Below are positions 9,268 to 17,768 of a stretch of 64,000 nucleotides of DNA, in pieces. How positions within the stretch are numbered: the stretch's first letter is position 1; the number at the start of each line of letters is the position of its first letter. This DNA is from G965229605 sp965229605 (GTDB taxonomy: Bacteria > Pseudomonadota > Alphaproteobacteria > CBDDJK01), in contig OZ245892.1 of the NCBI GenBank assembly GCA_965229605.1, positions 1,426,001 to 1,490,000 of the forward strand, given 5' to 3'. The notes under the pieces were generated by a model. It did not search any database and was not told the origin of the DNA. It saw only the letters and a list, made by a program, of their open reading frames with translations. The translations under genes were made by a program, and so were the position numbers.

Positions 9268-10134
9268 ATGAAACTTGGCGTGATTTGCGACGGGATCAGC
9301 CGTGATCTTTCCCATGCCCTGCGGGTTATGGACGAGTTTGATCTGACCTATGCAGAGTTGCAATTTGTTGGAGAAAAAGAGGTCGGCGATCACTCAAAAA
9401 CTGAAATTGACGAGATCAAGACGTTATTAGCCCGCCATCAAAAGCCGGTATCCTGTTTGTCGCGCCATGTTTTTGCGGGCATGACCAGTGCCAATCGCCC
9501 GGGAGATGCGCTGCATACCAAACATATGGAGGCTTTGAAGCGGGTGATGGATATGGCCCATGTGCTGGAGTCGCCACTGGTTCGAATTATGACTCCGAAG
9601 AAAGAGCAAATTTTATGGGGCCGCAACGGGGCTGAAAAATGGAATGTTGCCAAAGGGGCCTGGGATACGACTGCGCCCCTGATTGCCCCGGCGGTCGAGT
9701 TGGCCCGGGCAGAAGGACTAACGCTGGTGGTTGAAACCGGCAATGGCACCATGGTCAATTCCAATTATACTGCGCGTAAACTGATTGATGAACTGGATGC
9801 CAAAGACACGCTAAAGGTGCTATGGGACCCGGCCAATAACTGCTGGTGTCATGAGCTGGCCTATCCTGATGGCTATGAAGAAATCCGCGATGGCTATCTG
9901 GGGCATCTTCATATCAAGGATGTGCAGGTCGATACGCCGCGGGCAACGCTTGAAGTGCGACCGATGGGGGAAGGACAGCTGGGGCCGTTATTTCAGCCTC
10001 TGGCCGATCATCTGCGCAAGGATTCCTATGACGGGGTTATTTCGCTTGAAAGCGTGTATCATCCCGGCAATGGCGATTTTGAGGCCGGATTCCGCCAGTG
10101 CATAAATCAATTTAAAGAACATTTCACCGATTAA
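9268..10134 (+). CDS. Sugar phosphate isomerase/epimerase family protein (AP_endonuc_2 TIM barrel)
   Basis: A 288-residue xylose-isomerase-like TIM barrel. Likely divalent-metal ligands are visible in the expected order: Glu156 (VVETGNG), Asp187 (LWDPANN), His213 or His215 (GHLHIKD) and Glu261 (ISLES). This family isomerises or epimerises sugars, keto-sugars and inositol derivatives; the exact substrate cannot be told. A strong ribosome site (CAGGAGAAG) precedes ATG 9268. It closes the three-gene catabolic cassette starting at 7478; no transporter or regulator accompanies it. Confidence 0.82.
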   Translation: MKLGVICDGISRDLSHALRVMDEFDLTYAELQFVGEKEVGDHSKTEIDEIKTLLARHQKPVSCLSRHVFAGMTSANRPGDALHTKHMEALKRVMDMAHVLESPLVRIMTPKKEQILWGRNGAEKWNVAKGAWDTTAPLIAPAVELARAEGLTLVVETGNGTMVNSNYTARKLIDELDAKDTLKVLWDPANNCWCHELAYPDGYEEIRDGYLGHLHIKDVQVDTPRATLEVRPMGEGQLGPLFQPLADHLRKDSYDGVISLESVYHPGNGDFEAGFRQCINQFKEHFTD

Positions 10135-10170
10135 ACCTTTATATACAGATAGATAAAAAACGGATTTCCC

Positions 10171-12867
10171 ATGTTAAGCGCAAACGATATTCGCCGCACC
10201 TTTATCGATTTTTTTGATCATCATGATCATCAGCAGGTGCCGTCCTCGCCCCTGGTGCCGCGCAATGACCCGACCCTGATGTTTGTCAATTCCGGCATGG
10301 TCCAGTTCAAGAACGTCTTTACCGGACAAGAACAACGGCCCTATAGCCGCGCGGTCACCGCACAAAAATCGGTGCGGGCCGGAGGCAAGCACAACGACCT
10401 TGAAAATGTCGGCTATACTGCCCGCCACCATACATTTTTTGAAATGATGGGGAATTTTTCCTTTGGCGATTATTTTAAAGACCTCGCCATTGAACTGGCC
10501 TGGAAACTTGTGACAGAAGAATTTGGCCTGGATAAAGAAAAGCTGCTGGTCACGGTCTATGCTGAAGATGATGAAGCCGCTACACTCTGGCGGAAAATAG
10601 CCGATTTGCCCGATCAGCGGATTATCCGCATTCCGACCTCTGACAATTTCTGGCAGATGGGCGACACCGGACCCTGCGGGCCCTGTTCCGAAATTTTTTA
10701 TGATCACGGGCCAGATATTCCAGGCGGACCGCCGGGTTCGCCTGATGAAGATGGCGACCGCTTTATTGAAATCTGGAATCTGGTTTTTATGCAGTTTGAA
10801 CAATTTCTGGACCGGGACCGGGAGCCACTCCCCAAACCTTCTATTGATACCGGCATGGGGCTGGAGCGGATGGCCGCCGTCCTGCAAAACCAGCATAATA
10901 ATTATGATATTGATCTGTTTCGCACCTTGATTGAAGCCTCGGTTGAGTTAACCGGGCGTGCCGCCAAGGGCGAAGATTTATCCAGCCATCGGGTAATTGC
11001 CGATCATTTACGGGCCAGTGCCTTTTTGATTGCAGATGGGGTGCTGCCCTCCAATGAAGGGCGTGGCTATGTCCTGCGCCGGATTATGCGCCGCGCCATG
11101 CGCCATATTCATCAGTTGGGAGCGAAAGAGCCTTTGATGTATCGCCTGTTGCCAGCCCTGGTCTCAACCATGGGCGGCCATTATCAGGAATTGAGGCGCG
11201 CTGAATCCCTGATCAGCGAAACGCTGAAACTTGAAGAGACCGGCTTTCGCCGCACCCTGGAGCGCGGCTTGAAATTGCTGGACGAGGCAACCGGCAAACT
11301 GCGCGATGGGGCTGATTTACCGGGCGACATTGCCTTTATGCTCTATGATACCTGCGGCTTTCCGGTTGATCTGACCCGTGACATCCTGCGCAAGCAAGGC
11401 CGGGGCATTGATGAAGCCACTTTTGACGCCGCCATGCAACGCCAGCGCGAACAGGCCCGGCAAGCCTGGAAAGGGTCGGGCGAAAAAGCTACGGATCGCG
11501 TGTGGTTTGAACTTGGCGAGAAAATATCGGCAACCGATTTTCTTGGCTACGAGACCGAACAGGCCGAAGGCGAAGTTCAGGCTCTTGTTGTTGATGGACA
11601 GTCTGTGGAAAGTGCCAAAACTGGCAGTGATGTCACTGTGATTTTTAATCAAACGCCTTTTTATGGGGAATCCGGGGGGCAGGCCGGAGACAAGGGCATC
11701 TTATATGCTGAAAATGGCACCCGGGTTGCCATTCATGATTGTCAAAAGCGGCTGGGATTATTTTTGCATATCGGGCGCGTTGAAGAGGGACAGCTGGAGC
11801 CGGGCCATGCTTTGACCCTGCGGGTTGATCCTGAACGCCGTCAGGCTTTGCGGGGCAATCATTCGGTCACCCATCTGGCCCATGCTGCCTTGCGGGCACG
11901 GCTTGGTGATCATGTGACCCAGAAGGGGTCTTTGGTTGAATCAAAATCCATGCGCTTTGATTTTTCGCATCCCAAGCCGATGACGCCAGAGGATATTCTG
12001 GCGGTTGAAACCATGGTCAATCGCCAGATCCAGGATAATGTTCCAGTCAGCACCCGGCTGATGACTCCTGACGAGGCCATCAAGACCGGAGCCCTGGCCC
12101 TGTTTGGCGAGAAATACGGCGAAGAGGTGCGGGTTGTCTTTATGCAATCGCCAGAAGAGGAGGCGCAGCCCTATTCGATTGAATTATGCGGCGGCACCCA
12201 TGTTGCCCGCACCGGTGATATCGGGCTGTTTAAAATCATTGGCGAGCAAGGGGTTGCGGCAGGTATCCGGCGCATTGAGTGTCTTTCAGGCACTGCCGCT
12301 TTTTCTTATCTGAATGATCAGGATCAACGCATGAAGATGATGGCAGACCGTTTACGGGTGGCCCCTGCCGATGTGCCAGAGCGGTTGTTCAGTCTGATTG
12401 ACGAGCGCAAACGCAGCGAGCGGCAAATCCTTGATTTAAAGCGCACATTGGCAAGCCAGTCATCGACTTCTGCACATACCGAAAGCGGGCAAGCCCAATC
12501 CGATGAGGCGGATCATCAGCTTATAGGCGATATAAAGCTGATCACTCGCAGCCTGTCTGATTTACCGCCAAAAGAGTTAAAACCTCTGGCTGATCAGTTA
12601 AAAACATCGGCGGGAAGCGGGGTGATTGCGCTGGCAACCGTCAATGAGGGCAAAGCATCTTTGGTGGTCGGGGTTACCGATGATCTTACGGACCGGATTG
12701 ATGCGGTTACGCTGGTGCGTTCTGGTGTGGCTGCCATTGGCGGCAAAGGCGGTGGCGGGCGGCCTGACCTGGCCCAGGCCGGGGGACCGGATGGAGAAAA
12801 GACCGGAGCGGCCTTGCAAGCCATCGAAGAAGCCCTAAAAAGTCTGGTTCAGGAAAAATCTGGTTAA
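10171..12867 (+). CDS. alaS: Alanine--tRNA ligase
   Basis: Charges tRNA-Ala and edits mis-charged Ser/Gly. The 898-residue length is typical. The class II catalytic core is at the N terminus (MFVNSGMVQFK, then RHHTFFEMMGNFSFGDYFK). The editing domain carries the zinc motif HSVTHLAH near residue 569 and CGGTHV near residue 672. The C-terminal DHHA1 domain with the glycine-rich GGKGGGGRPDLAQAGG segment is intact. The gene is preceded by a 36-bp gap. ATG 10171 aligns with the usual start (LSANDIRRTFIDFF). Confidence 0.97.
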   Translation: MLSANDIRRTFIDFFDHHDHQQVPSSPLVPRNDPTLMFVNSGMVQFKNVFTGQEQRPYSRAVTAQKSVRAGGKHNDLENVGYTARHHTFFEMMGNFSFGDYFKDLAIELAWKLVTEEFGLDKEKLLVTVYAEDDEAATLWRKIADLPDQRIIRIPTSDNFWQMGDTGPCGPCSEIFYDHGPDIPGGPPGSPDEDGDRFIEIWNLVFMQFEQFLDRDREPLPKPSIDTGMGLERMAAVLQNQHNNYDIDLFRTLIEASVELTGRAAKGEDLSSHRVIADHLRASAFLIADGVLPSNEGRGYVLRRIMRRAMRHIHQLGAKEPLMYRLLPALVSTMGGHYQELRRAESLISETLKLEETGFRRTLERGLKLLDEATGKLRDGADLPGDIAFMLYDTCGFPVDLTRDILRKQGRGIDEATFDAAMQRQREQARQAWKGSGEKATDRVWFELGEKISATDFLGYETEQAEGEVQALVVDGQSVESAKTGSDVTVIFNQTPFYGESGGQAGDKGILYAENGTRVAIHDCQKRLGLFLHIGRVEEGQLEPGHALTLRVDPERRQALRGNHSVTHLAHAALRARLGDHVTQKGSLVESKSMRFDFSHPKPMTPEDILAVETMVNRQIQDNVPVSTRLMTPDEAIKTGALALFGEKYGEEVRVVFMQSPEEEAQPYSIELCGGTHVARTGDIGLFKIIGEQGVAAGIRRIECLSGTAAFSYLNDQDQRMKMMADRLRVAPADVPERLFSLIDERKRSERQILDLKRTLASQSSTSAHTESGQAQSDEADHQLIGDIKLITRSLSDLPPKELKPLADQLKTSAGSGVIALATVNEGKASLVVGVTDDLTDRIDAVTLVRSGVAAIGGKGGGGRPDLAQAGGPDGEKTGAALQAIEEALKSLVQEKSG

Positions 12868-12886
12868 ACTTTAGCGTCTTTGGAAT

Positions 12887-14047
12887 TTGGAAAAGCCAAT
12901 CACTGATCAGGATGCGCGTTGGTTGCGCGCGGCGTATTTGTTGGACGCAGCGCGCTGGTTGCGCGCGGCTCTGGGGCTGGCCCGGCGTGGCGAGGGTCAG
13001 TGCTGGCCCAATCCATCGGTCGGATGTGTGCTGGTTCAGCAAGGCCAGGCCGGGGCTTTTTGCATCGCGCAGGGTCATACGGCGGCGGGCGGGCGACCCC
13101 ATGCCGAGACCGAAGCGTTAAAAAATATCCCGCCCCATATCCGTAAAGAACCGGGTGCGCTTCAGAATATCACCCTTTATGTGACGCTGGAGCCTTGCGC
13201 CCATCACGGCAAGACTCCGCCTTGCACCGATGCGATTATTGCGGCGGGGATCGAACGGGTGGTGGTCGGGATGCTGGACCCGGACAAGCGAGTCAGCGGC
13301 GCAGGGATCAAGCGTTTGCAAGAAGCCGGCATTGAAACCATGCTTCTGGAGCTCCCTGAAATTGAGGATTTTTATAGCGGTTATCGCCAATCACGTGGAA
13401 AGCAGCGTCCGGCGGTTAGCGTGAAAATTGCCAGCAGTCTCGATGGAGCCTCGGCCCTGTCCAACGGGGAGAGCCAATGGATTACCAACCAGCAGGCCCG
13501 CAATTATGGCCATCTGTTGCGCGCCCGCCATGATGCCATTCTGATCGGGGCCGGAACATTGCGTCAGGATAATCCGGCACTGACCTGCCGCCTTGCCGGA
13601 ATGGAAGACACCTCTCCGCTGCCGGTGATTATTGGCGGCAAACAACCTCTGCCGTCTTCTTGCAAGATTTTTGAAGCCGGACAAAAATTTATTCTTGCCC
13701 TGCCCAAAGGTCAAAAAATCCCGAGCTTGCCTGCAACAGCGCAGCTTTTACAGCTGGAAAGCAAATCAAAAGGGGAAATTGATCTGTCCTCTCTTTTGCA
13801 CGAGCTGGGGCAAATTGGTCTCACCCGCGTGCTGGTTGAAGGCGGCCCGCGCCTGATCGCCAGCTTCCTTCAAGCCGGACTGGTCGATGACCTTTACTGG
13901 TTCAAGGCCCCGCTGCTGCTTGGCGGCGATGCACAGGCCTCTATCGGTGGTTTGTCTCTGGATAAACTCGTCAAAGCCCCGAAGCTCATTCTGCAAAAAC
14001 GCATTATGCTTGGCAGGGATAGCTGCGAACAGTATAAAATCGCATGA
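12887..14047 (+). CDS. ribD: Bifunctional riboflavin biosynthesis deaminase/reductase
   Basis: Performs two successive steps of riboflavin synthesis: deamination of the pyrimidine intermediate and reduction of its ribosyl chain. The deaminase domain has the zinc ligands in GGRPHAETEAL (His72, Glu74) and EPCAHHGKTPPC (Cys104, Cys113). The reductase domain starts near residue 165 (SVKIASSLDGASAL). The frame has no ATG at the front; TTG 12887 is the outermost start. The first 35 codons hold a near-perfect in-frame duplication (ARWLRAA at residues 10-16 and 22-28), so the N terminus is about 12 residues longer than usual. The other rib genes are not nearby. It overlaps the next gene by 4 bases. 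Confidence 0.93.
   Translation: MEKPITDQDARWLRAAYLLDAARWLRAALGLARRGEGQCWPNPSVGCVLVQQGQAGAFCIAQGHTAAGGRPHAETEALKNIPPHIRKEPGALQNITLYVTLEPCAHHGKTPPCTDAIIAAGIERVVVGMLDPDKRVSGAGIKRLQEAGIETMLLELPEIEDFYSGYRQSRGKQRPAVSVKIASSLDGASALSNGESQWITNQQARNYGHLLRARHDAILIGAGTLRQDNPALTCRLAGMEDTSPLPVIIGGKQPLPSSCKIFEAGQKFILALPKGQKIPSLPATAQLLQLESKSKGEIDLSSLLHELGQIGLTRVLVEGGPRLIASFLQAGLVDDLYWFKAPLLLGGDAQASIGGLSLDKLVKAPKLILQKRIMLGRDSCEQYKIA
12914..12969 (+). repeat. 36-bp in-frame tandem duplication at the start of ribD
   Basis: The 20-base words at 12914-12933 and 12950-12969 differ at one position only and lie exactly 36 bases apart, so the duplication keeps the reading frame. Each encodes ARWLRAA. It falls within the N-terminal region ahead of the deaminase core. 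Confidence 0.8.
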
Positions 14048-15288
14048 AAACAGCAATTATCGGCACAGGTATATCAGGGCTGGGGACCGCCTTTCTGCTC
14101 AACCCGCATCACGATATAATACTTTACGAGAAAAACCCCTCTGTCGGCGGGCATAGCCGAACCATCTCCATTAACTGCGATGGACAGACAATTCCCGTCG
14201 ATACCGGATTCATCGTTTTCAATAACTGGAATTACCCCAACCTGCTTGGCCTGTTTAACCTGCTGAATGTGCCCTACGTCAAAAGCGATATGTCTTTTGG
14301 AATCAGCATCAATAAAGGCTGGCTGGAATATTCATCAAATGACCTGTTAGCCTTTCGTAATCTGGTAAGGCCGGACTATTGGCGGATGTTGCGTGATATT
14401 CTGACCTTCAATAAAGCCGCACCGTCCTATCTTGAAAAAACCCCGGACCTTACGCTTGGCCAATGTCTTGATGAATTAAAGATTGGGCCCTGGTTTCGCG
14501 ACTATTATATCCTGGCCATGGGGGCTGCTATCTGGAGTTGTCCGGCTGACAAGATTATGGCGTTTCCGGCCCGTTCGTTCATCCAGTTCTTTAAAAACCA
14601 CGGGCTGTTGAATCTGATAAACCGGCCACAATGGTACACGGTTAAAGGCGGAAGCGTCGAATATATCAAACGTCTGACTGCCCCGTTCAAAGATAAAATC
14701 AAGCTCGATTGCGGGGTAAAATCTGTGGCCCGGCAAAAAGGAAAATGGAAAGTCACGGATATAAACGGCGGCTCTTCAGTTTTTGATCAGGTAGTTTTTG
14801 CCTGTCATGCTGACGAAGCCCTGCATCTTTTATCGCGCCCAACCAAGCTGCATAAAGATATTATCGGGGCATTTTCCTATGAAACCAATAAAATCATTAC
14901 CCATAGCGACCGCAGCTTTCTGCCAAAACATCGAAAATCCTGGGCAAGCTGGGTTTATCTGGCCGATAAAACAGAAAAGACGGAAAGCCAGTTATCCGTC
15001 AGCTACTGGATGAATAATTTACAGCCGCTTGAGTGTGAAAGTCCCGTGATCGTCACGTTGAACCCGGCCCGCCGCCCGCAAACAGACCTGATTTATGATG
15101 AACATCTTTTTACGCATCCGGTTTTTGATCACGCCGCAGTCCATGCCCAGACCCGGCTGGACGAGATTCAGGGAAAAGACGGCCTGTGGTTTTGCGGGGC
15201 CTATCAGGCAAACGGCTTTCATGAAGACGGATTGCTGAGTGCCGTGCGGATTGCTGAAAAGATGGGAATTACCGTCGCATGGCACTGA
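14044..15288 (+). CDS. FAD-dependent amine-oxidase-like oxidoreductase (COG2907 type)
   Basis: A 414-residue flavoprotein with the dinucleotide motif GTGISG at residues 7-12, an EKNPSVGGHS flavin-ribose region and the VDTGFIVFN motif common to this family. The C-terminal FAD motif is GLWFCGAYQANGFHEDGLLSAVRIAE. Proteins of this type almost always sit beside DUF1365 and Cfa-type methyltransferase genes and are thought to act on unsaturated fatty acyl chains; the exact chemistry is not established. It overlaps ribD by 4 bases and the next gene by 10, so it heads a translationally coupled lipid operon running to 20355. Confidence 0.85.
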   Translation: MKTAIIGTGISGLGTAFLLNPHHDIILYEKNPSVGGHSRTISINCDGQTIPVDTGFIVFNNWNYPNLLGLFNLLNVPYVKSDMSFGISINKGWLEYSSNDLLAFRNLVRPDYWRMLRDILTFNKAAPSYLEKTPDLTLGQCLDELKIGPWFRDYYILAMGAAIWSCPADKIMAFPARSFIQFFKNHGLLNLINRPQWYTVKGGSVEYIKRLTAPFKDKIKLDCGVKSVARQKGKWKVTDINGGSSVFDQVVFACHADEALHLLSRPTKLHKDIIGAFSYETNKIITHSDRSFLPKHRKSWASWVYLADKTEKTESQLSVSYWMNNLQPLECESPVIVTLNPARRPQTDLIYDEHLFTHPVFDHAAVHAQTRLDEIQGKDGLWFCGAYQANGFHEDGLLSAVRIAEKMGITVAWH

Positions 15289-16052
15289 CCCCTTCCCTTT
15301 TATTCGGGCAAGTCATGCATAAGCGCACGCTGCCAAAGGTCAATGCGTTCAGCTATGGCATCTATTATCTTGCCATTCCCCTGTCGCAAATTAACGTGCT
15401 GCCGCTACCAGTTAACCGTTTTGGCCCGCTGAGTTTTTACGCTAAAGATCATGGCGCGCGTGATGGCAGTAATCTTGAAAGCTGGGCCCGTTCTATTCTT
15501 GATCAATATGGCATCAAGGGGGTGGATGGCGAAATTGTGCTGATTGCCCTGCCGCGTGTGTTTGGCTATGTTTTCAACCCGGTGAGTTTCTGGCTGATGT
15601 ATGATAAAAAAGGTAAAATCCGGGCTGTTCTTTGCGAGGTGAATAACACTTTCGGCGAAACTCATAGCTATTTATGTGCGCATGAGGATCATCGAGAAAT
15701 CAGGCCAGGCGATATTTTTGAAGGCGATAAAGTCTTTCATGTCTCGCCGTTTTTAAAGCGGGAGGGGCATTATTCCTTTCGCTTTGATCTGTCAGCGGAA
15801 CATTGCGGGTTGCGGATCAATTATTATGATGCACAGGGAAATCCGCAGCTTTTGACGTCATTGACGGGCGATTTTGCCCCCCTGACGGTGCAAACTTTAC
15901 GCAAGGCCTTTTGGGCCTATCCGCTGGTGACCTTGAAAGCCATCGGACTGATTCACTGGCAAGCCCTGAAATTATGTGTAAAAGGAATAAAGTATATTGC
16001 AAAGCCTGAACAGTCGCTTATACGAGTAACATCTGTCCAGAAGAACACGTAA
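15279..16052 (+). CDS. DUF1365 family protein
   Basis: A 257-residue protein of the DUF1365 family, biochemical function unknown. Recognisable blocks are the opening GQVMHKRTLPKVNAFSYGIYYL, the central ALPRVFGYVFNPVSFWLMYD, and EVNNTFGETHSYL. Family members occur with FAD oxidoreductase and cyclopropane-type methyltransferase genes, as here, which implies a step in fatty-acyl modification. A basic patch and a hydrophobic C-terminal helix suggest membrane association, which is inference. The ATG 15279 start lies inside the preceding gene, 10 bases before its end. Confidence 0.88.
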   Translation: MALTPSLLFGQVMHKRTLPKVNAFSYGIYYLAIPLSQINVLPLPVNRFGPLSFYAKDHGARDGSNLESWARSILDQYGIKGVDGEIVLIALPRVFGYVFNPVSFWLMYDKKGKIRAVLCEVNNTFGETHSYLCAHEDHREIRPGDIFEGDKVFHVSPFLKREGHYSFRFDLSAEHCGLRINYYDAQGNPQLLTSLTGDFAPLTVQTLRKAFWAYPLVTLKAIGLIHWQALKLCVKGIKYIAKPEQSLIRVTSVQKNT

Positions 16053-16084
16053 CAAAGTTTATAGAAAGTGAGCAAGGACCGCTG

Positions 16085-17254
16085 ATGTTTGCAAATTATG
16101 CAAAATTTTCTGAGGAAAAGCTTTTTGGCAAGCTGGACAAGCTGGACTGCGGTGAATTGACGATCATCACGCCGGACGGGAAGTCCCGGACTTTTGCCGG
16201 GAAGAACGTGGGCGAGCAGGCAACCATAGAGCTTAAAAGCTGGCAGGTTATTCCTGATCTTATTCATAAAGGGGATATCGGGCTTGCTGAAAGCTATCGG
16301 GATGGAGAGTGGGAGACCGATAATCTGACGGGTCTTATCATGCTGGGGATCATGAATAGAAAGTCCTTTGAGCAGATTATCAATGTCAACTTTCTGTTTC
16401 GCATGATTGCCCGTTTTTCTTATATGCTGCGCCAGAATACAAAAGCGGGCAGCCGCAAAAATATTCTCCAGCATTATGATCTGGGCAATGAGTTTTACAA
16501 GTTATGGCTTGATCCTTCTATGACCTATTCGTCTGCTTTGTATAAAACCGGCGATGAAAGTCTGGAGGAGGCGCAATATAATAAATATGACCGTATTCTT
16601 GAGCGTTTGCAGGGCAATAGTGGTCGGTTATTGGAAATTGGCTGTGGCTGGGGTGGTTTTGCGGACCGTGCGGTTGATCAAGGCGATTTTGCGATCAAAG
16701 GCATCACGCTTTCTGATGAACAGCATGATTATGCAAATAAAAGGCTGGACGGGCGCGCCACCATTGCCCTGGAGGATTACCGCGCACAAACAGGACAATT
16801 TGATCATATTGTCTCGATAGAAATGTTTGAAGCAGTTGGCGAGAAATTTTGGTCCACCTATTTTGAAAAAATGGCAGCTTTGCTTAAAAAGAATGGCAAG
16901 GCGCTTGTTCAAACCATCACCATGAATGAATATGACTTTCCGCGCTATCGCAAGGGCGGGGATTTTATCCGCAGCCATATCTTTCCAGGCGGGATGCTGC
17001 CCAGTGTATCGTGCTTCAAGGCAGAAGTCCAAAAAGCCGGGCTGCATTATGACAGCGATTTTTTCTTTGGCCAAGATTATGCCCGCACCCTGAGTGAATG
17101 GCTGTCTACGTTTGAACATAAGCGCAACCAGATTTTATCCATGGGCTTTGATGATTCCTTTATCCGGCTATGGCGATTTTATCTGGCCAGTTGCATTGCC
17201 GGTTTTCGCACCCAACATATCAATGTCATGCAGGTTGAGTTGAAACATGTTTAA
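16085..17254 (+). CDS. Cyclopropane-fatty-acyl-phospholipid synthase family SAM methyltransferase
   Basis: Transfers a one-carbon unit from S-adenosylmethionine to unsaturated acyl chains of membrane phospholipids. The 389-residue protein has the conserved HYDLGNEFYKLWLDPSMTYS block at 130-149, SAM motif I LEIGCGWGGF at 183-192 and the MFEAVGEKFW stretch of the CFA active site. The N-terminal lipid-binding region is present. The family includes true cyclopropane synthases and homologues that make methylated or furan fatty acids; the neighbours (FAD oxidoreductase, DUF1365, DUF3833) resemble loci of the second kind as well. It overlaps the following gene by 8 bases. Confidence 0.9.
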   Translation: MFANYAKFSEEKLFGKLDKLDCGELTIITPDGKSRTFAGKNVGEQATIELKSWQVIPDLIHKGDIGLAESYRDGEWETDNLTGLIMLGIMNRKSFEQIINVNFLFRMIARFSYMLRQNTKAGSRKNILQHYDLGNEFYKLWLDPSMTYSSALYKTGDESLEEAQYNKYDRILERLQGNSGRLLEIGCGWGGFADRAVDQGDFAIKGITLSDEQHDYANKRLDGRATIALEDYRAQTGQFDHIVSIEMFEAVGEKFWSTYFEKMAALLKKNGKALVQTITMNEYDFPRYRKGGDFIRSHIFPGGMLPSVSCFKAEVQKAGLHYDSDFFFGQDYARTLSEWLSTFEHKRNQILSMGFDDSFIRLWRFYLASCIAGFRTQHINVMQVELKHV

Positions 17255-17768
17255 AATCCGTTATCTGGTGATTATGCTGCTCTTGATCGGAGCGATAAAA
17301 GACGTCCATGCGCTGGATGCGCCTATCCTGCGCTATGTTCCGAATGCCGAAAAAATCGGGGAGGCCCGGTTGAGCGTGTTGTTCTGGACAGTCTATGATT
17401 CAGTTCTTTATGCACCAGATGGAACATGGAATCCTGATGAGCCTTTTGCCTTGAGCATCACCTATCTGCGCAATCTTTCGACTGCCCGCGTGGTGGATGA
17501 AACCATCAAGCAAATGCGCCAGCAGGGTTTTGAGGACGAAGAAAAGCAAGCAGAATGGCACCGCCAGATGACAGCTATTTTCCCGCCTATTAACAAGAAC
17601 ACGGTGCTGACCGGAGTCTATACCGATACGAGGGAGACCGTCTTTTTTGACGGGTCAAGAGAGGTTGGAACGATTAAAGACCCGGAGTTTGGCAAACGGT
17701 TTTTCGATATCTGGTTTGGGGAAAAGACCGAGTATCCCAAGTTAAGGGACCAGCTGATTGGTAAGTGA
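17247..17768 (+). CDS. Chalcone-isomerase-like secreted protein
   Basis: A 173-residue protein with a signal peptide (residues 1-22, ending VHA). The mature part fits the bacterial chalcone-isomerase-like family (ARLSVLFWTVYDSVLYAPDG, then ALSITYLRNLSTARVVDETIKQM). True flavonoid isomerase activity is not expected. Members commonly sit in operons with Cfa-type methyltransferases, and relatives in the fold bind fatty acids, so a periplasmic acyl-chain carrier role is a reasonable guess. It overlaps its neighbours on both sides. Confidence 0.8.
   Translation: MFKIRYLVIMLLLIGAIKDVHALDAPILRYVPNAEKIGEARLSVLFWTVYDSVLYAPDGTWNPDEPFALSITYLRNLSTARVVDETIKQMRQQGFEDEEKQAEWHRQMTAIFPPINKNTVLTGVYTDTRETVFFDGSREVGTIKDPEFGKRFFDIWFGEKTEYPKLRDQLIGK

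Noticed and set aside
10174..10896. Long open frame antisense to alaS
   Set aside because: It lies wholly opposite a highly conserved essential gene, has no family resemblance and no upstream signal. It is a codon-bias shadow.
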